From Acephala macrosclerotiorum (lineage: Eukaryota; Ascomycota; Leotiomycetes; Helotiales; Mollisiaceae), in contig MU119258.1 of assembly GCA_014904845.1 (NCBI GenBank), positions 186,001-250,000 of the forward strand: 64,000 bases of DNA, written 5' to 3'. Positions 56,571 through 64,000 of the stretch are shown here, piece after piece. The position numbers were made by a program, and so were the translations under genes. The notes beneath the pieces were generated by a model that was not told the DNA's origin, made no database searches, and was given only the letters and a program-made list of their open reading frames with translations. How positions within the stretch are numbered: position 1 is the stretch's first letter; each line of letters starts with the position of its first letter.

Positions 56571-58494
56571 TCTAGCACAGTTTGTCAGCAGAGGGGCTAT
56601 ATTCGCATTGCTGGTCGGATTCTTACTTCAAAGGAAACTAGGATCTGCTTGAAGGTATTAGTCCAATGATTTACCTCTTATATGTGATTTCACGACATTT
56701 GACAGAGTATATTTAGAAGCTTGCTCTTGAAGGATGGTGATGCTTACGGAGAGTAGAAGCTCAGCTTTATGTAAGATACCGTTATCAGTTGAGAGGGCGA
56801 AAGGAGTGGTATTGTGATGTCTAATCTGCTCATCTAACTAAGTGGGAATGCTCCCTTAATAAAGTAAATTCACTAGTGCATCCAGTCCAGCTGAGACAAC
56901 CCATATGAGCTGATGCTCGATCGAGCGTGAGACCTCATCTCAACATCAACCATTGTCTCAGTGAACTTTCCACTAATATCACCTAAACACGAGGTCTCAA
57001 CTGACAACCGTTCTGCCAATGGGGTTGCCCGTGGCTTGCCCCGAGAGAACGACTGTTTCAGCCTACCACACGGGGCTGCTTTTCTTTGCTTCTTCGCGTA
57101 GATGCGTCTCGCAGCCAATTAATGGGAACACGAGCAGGTAAGCAGTTTTAGCTTTCCACAATTGAGCGCCATAATTCTATGGCTAAAAGGGCGTTGTAGC
57201 GGTGTAAAGGATGGAATGAAATAACGCTTTGAAAATTCCATCCGACAGCGAAAAAAACCACGGGTCTATGAGGAGCCTGCCACATCTGTCAAAAGGTATA
57301 AAATGAGCATGCATTCGATCATGATATGTGAGGGGGGTAGAACCCCCTTATATACAGAAGGAGTGGAGAGAGCCTCATTTTAATAACATCTTTGGTCTCG
57401 TACACTCAAACCATACCCACAAGATTGATTATAAGGTTACATGGTATATGAGTAAGTGAGTGGTGGGAGAAGCAAATAAGTAACTTAGGGTACTCGAGCA
57501 TCCTGCTGCTACACCGAGGGCTGAATAATAGTAGAGGATTAATTCCCGCTTTCACGTTACCTCCGTTACCAAAGTATTGGTCAAGGATAACGCATGTCTC
57601 AAATATTAAAAGAAATATTATATTCTACCCCCTCCTCCGAGGGAACCCCCGCATGCTATATTTTTCTGCGGCGCTCGTAAGATTTCTTTTGTTCCTTTTT
57701 TAAAAGGCGACTTGTCATTACACACTTTCCTCCAAGAAATCCAAAGAGGAGAGAGGAAGTTCTCAAATAGAAAAAGGGCTTCTAGGCGAGCAAGGTTAGC
57801 TTTGACTGGTGAGGTTAGAAAGCATCGTGACAGGCAACCAAGATTCCCGATCTTCTTGGACGAAGTTGGCTTAGCTTACACGTGACACTGTAGGGTGTGG
57901 CTCGCATACATGGGCCCAGAAGCAGCTAGCAAGAATTATGCTAGTGCAGCAAGCAGCAAGCAGCATATGAGTAATGTCTTATTTAAAGTTACGAGATGAC
58001 AATTTCGTGTGCTCAAAGGTAGTAACAAAAATGGCTGCTAAGTATCAAAATGGTAGTCTGGGATGCTTTACATCACGTGAATTGGCGTAGAACACTTGGT
58101 GTTTTAGGAGTCTAGATTAAAAAGTGTCCTTTAGATCTCTGGTAAAATTGAGGACTTTTTGCACTTTTTTGCCCTCTAAAAGTGATCATTTTAATACTAA
58201 GAAGCAAAAGGTCGCGGACGTTTTTTTTTGTTGAAGTATTCTTACTAATCCGCATTTGTCAGAGATTAGTAACTTATTAACACGTGATTAGCAAGGATAG
58301 CATGATTAGTGGTGTAAGGGGTTTCACCAAAAGAGCGGATCAGGGAGCGAGCGTAGTGAGTATGATTTGCTGAAACTTAAGAAAGAGAAGTAAGGTTGAG
58401 CTAATGCTCAATCCTTATAACCTCGGCTAGCGGCACCGAGCTAGGGGCGCACGTGTGGCACGTGACAGCGCCCTATGACAAGTGGTTTTTGTAT
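56571..58494. other. intergenic, nothing recognised
   Basis: No coding structure is supported. Sequence is somewhat A+T-rich with short frames only. Confidence 0.4.
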
Positions 58495-58660
58495 AATAAA
58501 AACGGTTTATTGAGAAATTAAAAAAAATAGCGCTATTTTTAATATTTAAATAACGTTAATTCGTTTAAAGATTAATATTATTTAAATTTAATTCGATAAA
58601 ATAAAATAAAATTTAATATTAATTAAATTTAAAAATATAAAATTATATTTTACTAACTTT
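58495..58660. repeat. short A+T-saturated RIP-like island
   Basis: Nearly pure A/T with cytosines mostly in CG, like the interior of the element at 37.3-38.7 kb. Its right edge falls inside the missing first part of a dehydrogenase gene. Confidence 0.65.
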
Positions 58661-59704
58661 ACGATATCCCGCGGTGCACCACTAGAAGAGCTTGGAGGTG
58701 TGCCGTGCAAATCAATTGCTGAAGTGGTTCAGAAGTCGGATATTATCTTCTCGTCTGTAGGAGTTTCTTGCAGAGAAATGAAAGGAATACATTTGACACT
58801 GCCAAAAGCTCAGTGACGATGCTGCCTTGGAAAGTATCGCGAATGAGATGATTGCAACTGGGAGTTTGAAGGATAAGATCATTGTCGATACAACGACTGT
58901 ACATCCTGACACCTCGGTCGGTGCATTTATCAGGCTGACCAAAGCTGGAGCCCTCTTTGTAGCAGGTGAGTCATGTGACCTAGGTATGCTCTTTGCATAC
59001 TGAAGTCAGAGCAGCTCCTGTCTTTGGTGCGTCTCCCGTTGCAGAAGCTAGACAGCTTTTGTTCATTGTTGCTAGATCATCTGCGGCCACTAAAGCTGTT
59101 GAGCCATACCTCAAGGGAGTGATGGGACGAGCGGTAATCAGCGTAGGAGAGGACGTCTCGAAATCAAGCTTGATGAAGACATCAGGGTAGAGCAGATTCT
59201 TCAGCGTCCTGAAATCAATGCTGACTCTGACAGAAATTTCATCACTACCGCAATGATGGAGATCATAGCAGAAGCTCATGTGTTCGCAGAGAAAACAGGG
59301 CTGGGGAATGAAGCATTAGAAGGGTTGATTGAACAGCAATACGGGCCGCTAGCCCATACCATGTCAAAGAGGCTCACTCAAGGTGCATATGCACCTCTAA
59401 AAGGTAGTACTTTCAATGGCGTTGCGTCAAAACAGACTGACTGTGAACAGGAAAGCCTTGGTCAGACTTGAATCTTGATATCAAAGATGTCGGTCATGGT
59501 ATCAAGTGTACCAAAACAGCTGGAGCACGACTGAAAACGGGCGAAGTAGTTATGGAACATCTGGAGGAAGCAAAGAAGTTTTCAGATAGTCAAGGACAAC
59601 GGCCGTTAGACTCGTCCTCGCTGTATGGTATCATCAAGAGGGATGCTGGGTTGGACTTCGGGTCGGCTTTCGTGAAGCAGAGAGATAATAAGTTAGCTGA
59701 GTAG
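58656..59704 (+). pseudogene. 5'-truncated 3-hydroxyisobutyrate-dehydrogenase-like gene
   Basis: The beta-hydroxyacid dehydrogenase family oxidises small hydroxy acids using NAD(P). Exons ?-58756, 58809-58965, 59015-59186, 59234-59403 and 59451-59704 read in phase: LEELGGVPCKSIAEVVQKSD, IIVDTTTVHPDTS, APVFGASPVAEARQL, GNFITTAMMEIIAEA, then KPWSDLNLDIKDVGHG. All four splice sites look functional. The N-terminal Rossmann half with its GxGxxG is absent; its place is taken by an A+T-saturated island. DTTTVHP corresponds to the usual substrate-loop region and the Lys expected near GNF is in SLMKTSG. Without the cofactor-binding half the product would not be active. Confidence 0.7.
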
Positions 59705-59974
59705 GCTCAGTTGAGGCCATTTAGACATGATGTAGGCAATACTGGACGAATTCAATGTACCGTAGAAGTTGAGAACTTTTGTGGCGTCTGAGTTAAGATG
59801 ACCGCGACGGTAAATGGTTGGAGGTGCGCGGTTAAAACACTCTAGATCGGCACCTACACTGTCATTGGTTGAAGCTCTCACCGCCTTGACAAAATCTAAT
59901 CGCGGATTTCTTCAACTCTAGACCTTTTTTTTGATACAGCACCAACAAAGGCCTTGATCGTTTCCACCAGCGCA

Positions 59975-62746
59975 ATGGATATCCACCGCTGCAGATTCGT
60001 GCCCTATCCTCCTTCGACAATCAATGCGCTGGCCTTTTCGCATTCGCACATTCCGAAAGACCAGAAAACTGCCCCACCAAGACTGGCAGTCGGGCGAGCG
60101 AACGGCGATATCGAAATATGGAATCCGCTGAAGGGTCTATGGTTGCAGGAGACGATCATTCGAGGAGGAAAGGATCGCAGTATTGACGGATTGGTCTGGA
60201 CTCAGGATCCAAATGAGGAAGTGGGGGGCAAGACAATTATTGGGAAATCGAGACTTTTCAGCATCGGATACACAACTACGGTCACGGAATGGAATCTTGA
60301 GACCGGGCGACCGCTTCGCAATGTCAGTGGAAACCATGGAGAGATTTGGTGTATTGCTGCTCAGCCTGCGCTGCCACCTGTGAAGGGTGAGGCCAACGGT
60401 GCTACTGCTCAATGGGCGGGACAGAGTCTAATAGCAGGCTGCACAGATGGAGCCTTGGTGCTATACTCGACCAAGGATGAGGACCTACAACTACAAAAGG
60501 TCCTTGTTCGACCATCTGCGAAGAAGGCCAAGATTATCAGCGTTGTGTTCCAGGACCGAAATTTTGTCATCGCAGGATGCACAGACAGCACAATTCGAGT
60601 ATATGACATTCGAAGTGGTACACTTTTGCGGAATATGACTGCAGGCTCAGGGCCAAAAGGAGGACCGAAGGAGATTATCATCTGGTCCGTCAAGGTTCTA
60701 AACAATGGAAATATTGTCTCGGGAGACTCGACTGGAGAGGTGAAGATATGGGACGGGAAAACATACACCTTGTCGCAGAGAATAAAATCACACAAGCAAG
60801 ATGTGCTAAGTCTTGCTACAAGTTATGATGGTTCCGCGATCTTCAGTGGTGGTATGGATAGAAGAACTGTCACCTATAAGCCAGTAGGCAAAGGAAAGCC
60901 AAGATGGGCGGAAGTAGCACATCGAAGATTTCACAACCACGATGTCAAGACCATGGCAAGTTTCGAGGGCAAGGGAATGAGTGTCTTTGTGTCTGGAGGT
61001 AGGATTTTTGACCCGTAGCCATGTACTCTGCTGACGTTTACAGGACCTGATGCTTCTCCCATTGTCGTTCCTCTTGACAAGTTCGGATTCGAGAACCAAA
61101 GGTCACTACCCTTCCTCGCACAACAACCTGTATTACGGAGCGCGCCAAACAAGAGATTGATGGCGAGCTGGTGGGATCGAGAAGTGCAAATATGGCGTCT
61201 AAACAAACAATTAAATGCTATCCCCACCGAGGAAAGTGAAGACGAAGCCCCGGGAGAGGGTCGCAAATTGGTTGCTAAGATCCTGATTAAAGGAGAAGCA
61301 AACATTACTTCTGCAACCTTGAGCACAGACGGAGGTCTGCTAGCGGTTGCAACCACCACAGATATCAAGATGTTTCAGCTGCGGCCTAGAAAATTGGAAG
61401 AGGGTGATAGCCTGAGGGTATCGAAGGTTGCATTGCCTACGAGCTGTTCATCTGGGGCACGACTGCTCCAGTTCTCCCCCGATGGGAAATGGCTTTGCAT
61501 TATTCGTCCCGATAACCACATCGCCCTCGCCAGAGTATCCTCCTCTTCATCAGAAAATGCCGTTCAGCCACAGCTCTTCAAACTTTCACGACTTGACCAT
61601 CGTGTCGAGAAACACATCCTTCTTGGCGGCCTTGGCGCCTACGACAGAAGTATATCTCAAGTCGCCTTCTCCTCCGATAGCAAGGTTCTAGCCGTCAGTG
61701 ACCTCGCAGGTTACATCGACACCTTCGTACTCTCAGGAAACGAAGACCTCACCCAACCAATGCTCGGCGAAGATGCGGACGCCGCGTCATCGGAGTCTTC
61801 AGATTCCGAATCTGATTCAGATGATGAAAAGGATACCAAACCTAAGCTCATTTTCGGTCAGCATTGGACGCGCAATCCTGCTGCCTCGTTACTCCCGAAG
61901 TTACCTGCTGCACCTGTCGTGCTCTCTTTTCGGCCCGCTACCTTGGATTCACAGAAGATTTTGACTAATGGGTTGTCACCGCATCCTACGAGGAATACTC
62001 CGAATCCAGTGCCACGAGACTTACCCGAGGGAGAGGATCGCTTATTGGTGGTTACAGCTACGTCCGATGTGTTTGAATTCGAGGTTTTGAAAGGAGGACT
62101 CAGTGCTTGGTCACGGCGAAACCCGACTGCCAGCTTCCCCTCTAAGTTTAGGAAAACCCTCGATCAAGTAAGAGGCTGCGTTTGGGACGTTAAGGGTGAG
62201 AAGGAAAGAATATGGTTGTACAGCATTAATTCTCTGTGGATGTTCGACTTGTCACAAGATTTTCCTACAGATCCTTCAGGGACTGGAAGCAGGAAACGCA
62301 AGCGCAATATGAAAGAGCATCCTTCTGGTGCTGGAGGTCATGTCAAAGATGACAAACTGAATACTGGCATCTCAAGGAAGATGCAAAAGCGTATGGAAGG
62401 AGAGTTTGAAGAGGAGCAGACTCTCATGAAATGTGGCGATGCTATAGATGTCGACGACGACAACGATGAGGACGAGGACGACGGGCTTGCCCTACAGTGC
62501 TCGAACCGAAGTGATGGTGAGGCTGAGAAAACGGTCAAATCTGGGAACGCCAAGGAAAATGGTACCCCATCATGGTTCTGGCGTACATTCAAGTACAGAC
62601 CTATCCTCGGTATTGTGGAAATTGGAGAAGGCGATGAGTTTGGACCTGAAGTAGCATTGGTCGAGAGGCCGATCTGGGAGGCGGATTTACCGCCTAGGTA
62701 TTATGGTGAGCAGGAATGGAGAGATAAAGAGCTGGCGGTGCTGTGA
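59975..62746 (+). CDS. utp4: U3 snoRNP-associated protein UTP4 (Cirhin)
   Basis: WD40 component of the t-UTP/UtpA complex, needed in the nucleolus for pre-18S rRNA processing and rDNA transcription. The model is join(59975-60998, 61044-62746), giving 908 residues. The ATG at 59975 opens MDIHRCRFVPYPPSTINALAF, the usual start of the family. WD-type blocks follow (AVGRANGDIEIWNPLKGLW, RLFSIGYTTTVTEWNLETGR, NGNIVSGDSTGEVKIWDGKT). The 45-bp intron (GTAGGA..TTACAG) is phase 1. Exon 2 continues with RLMASWWDREVQIWRL, an acidic Ser/Asp run (SSESSDSESDSDDEKD) and a second acidic patch (DVDDDNDEDEDDG). The C-terminus FWRTFKYRPILGIVEIG is family-typical. Confidence 0.93.
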
Positions 62747-63232
62747 TGTACTGTCTTATCTATGTACATTCTGCATTCAAGGGAGTCTTGGAGTTAAGAT
62801 ATCAGGCCGGAAAAGTATCAAGGAGCTATGAGGGCAATGAAGAGATTTGCTGCCTCTTGGGGCCTTTCTTCACTCTTCAGGTCCCTTTAATGTCCGTGCA
62901 TTTTGTGTCTGTTAGGAAACTGCTTGCTCCTTCGTTGCTTCCTACTTTGCCTCACTTGTGAAAAGTCGCATTGAGAACGGAAGGAGCTATCGAACCAGCG
63001 TGAATGTATTTCGATTTCCTCAACCTCAACTTTCTTAACATCAACATCTTATGACTTTATCCCCCTTCCGTGCCCACGAACGCCTGTGAGAAACCATCAA
63101 GCAGATTCCGCATAACCAGCAGCCTCCAAAATAACAAAATGGGACCGGAGAAGGAGGAAATCGAAATATATAACGTTATTCAAGAAACGAGCGGAAGTCT
63201 CCCTCAATGAAAGGCTCGAAGAAGAAAGGGGA
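62747..63232. other. intergenic or 5' part of the next gene
   Basis: An open frame containing WDRRRRKSKYITLFKKRAEV leads without a stop into the next gene's first ATG. An upstream exon is therefore possible. Nothing else is recognised. Confidence 0.35.
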
Positions 63233-64000
63233 ATGCAAGATAGTTTCGAGAAGTTCAAATTTCACTTCCCTGGTGTGAGAGACACTGCAGCTCGTGCCTA
63301 CGTCCGCGCCGCCGACGGCTGTTGGGAGACGGCCATCGAGAACTACAGGTCTGATCCCAAGCCAGCTCCATCAGACACCACTAGGGATCACGGATCGTCT
63401 CAAGGTAAGCACAGAGTCCCAGGGCATCCTTGTACCTTCAGACCGATTAACTCTAAAACAGAGGACACGCCATCCGTCAAGCCCACTACACCGGCTTCCC
63501 CACCTAGCGAACCTGACTCCAACGATGAACCACTAACTCGCCAGTTAGCAAGGGTGGCACAGCTTGAACAAGAAGCACACCGGCGAGAAGGGGATGGCGA
63601 TATTATCATAGAAGACTTGGAAGAGCTAAGCGACACGGGAATCCAGATCTCGAGCCTCGAAAGTGAAGCGGAAGGAAAATCTGATGAGAATTCCGACAGC
63701 ACCAATGTCTACGAGGACTTTGTTAATACCGACGAGGTTTCTGATGGTGTCGATGACTCTGACATCGTCGGAGATACTAATGTCGATGGAGATTCTGATG
63801 ATGTTGATGAGGAATTGAATAGTCTCCAGGGGTCGCCAAATGTCCCGAGTTCTTCTGAGTCATCAGGGGACGGCTCAACAGTTGCAAGCACGCTGTCTTC
63901 ACCCCTCCAGCAAACCATTACGACCCCGGCAACGACTAAGAATGCTACGAGAGGCGAGTCTAGCGATATGTCGGAAGAATCCGATCCCAACGACAGTGAT
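63233..64000 (+). CDS. acidic Ser/Asp-rich protein, partial (runs off the window)
   Basis: Two exons so far, 63233-63404 and 63462 onward, joined by a 57-bp GTAAGC..ACAG intron in phase. The start region is MQDSFEKFKFHFPGVRDTAA; an in-frame basic stretch lies upstream. It continues RAYVRAADGCWETAIENYRS, a segment that may be a UBA-like helical turn, then a long Asp/Ser/Glu-rich low-complexity region with repeated VDGDSDDVDEE-type motifs up to the window end. The C-terminus is not seen and the family is not recognised. Confidence 0.6.
   Translation, partial: MQDSFEKFKFHFPGVRDTAARAYVRAADGCWETAIENYRSDPKPAPSDTTRDHGSSQGKHRVPGHPCTFRPINSKTEDTPSVKPTTPASPPSEPDSNDEPLTRQLARVAQLEQEAHRREGDGDIIIEDLEELSDTGIQISSLESEAEGKSDENSDSTNVYEDFVNTDEVSDGVDDSDIVGDTNVDGDSDDVDEELNSLQGSPNVPSSSESSGDGSTVASTLSSPLQQTITTPATTKNATRGESSDMSEESDPNDSD

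Overview
The window reads as nuclear DNA of a filamentous ascomycete, most plausibly a Leotiomycete-like or related Pezizomycotina genome. Genes are split by short introns of about 45-160 bp with GTATGT/GTAAGT-like donors, CTAAC branch points and CAG/TAG acceptors. Typical filamentous-fungal families are present: HET, hydrophobin, 2EXR/F-box-like, and an AusD-like methyltransferase. Several A+T-saturated islands show RIP-type (C-to-T) decay. The lineage call is inference; no marker gene for the species is present. Layout: 1-4.8 kb is mostly non-coding, with a TATA-like box and a tandem array of diverged exon/intron-like units. 4.8-10.7 kb holds two conserved housekeeping genes transcribed divergently, the KNL1/Spc7 kinetochore scaffold and ribosomal protein uS17 (RPS11). 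11.5-14.6 kb carries a methyltransferase and an NAD(P)-dependent reductase, separated by a long perfect inverted repeat. 15.4-26.6 kb is the most unusual block. Two paralogous large proteins whose C-termini resemble the HicA mRNA-interferase fold flank a divergent pair: a tandem ubiquitin-like protein and an RBR-type E3 ubiquitin ligase. One HicA-like paralog looks decayed and the other intact. 28.8-33.3 kb has a hydrophobin and a cytochrome P450. 34-38.7 kb has two decaying 2EXR-like pseudogenes and a 1.4-kb RIP-saturated element with 33-bp terminal inverted repeats. 38.9-48.5 kb holds a polytopic membrane protein, an intact 2EXR-like gene with an acidic tail, and a HET-domain protein. 49-55 kb is effector-like: a small secreted protein, a secreted repeat protein, a hAT transposon disabled by in-frame nonsense codons only, and an Asn-glycosylation-rich reading frame cut off at the transposon edge. 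56-64 kb has a putatively myristoylated Ala-rich protein, a 5'-truncated hydroxyisobutyrate-dehydrogenase-like gene abutting an A+T island, the ribosome-biogenesis factor UTP4, and the start of an acidic protein running off the end. Conserved genes (spc7, uS17, UTP4) lie beside fast-evolving accessory genes and repeat islands, as at the edges of repeat-rich compartments in plant-associated fungi. Exon coordinates are read by eye from splice consensus and codon phase, and all intact models given sum to whole codons.
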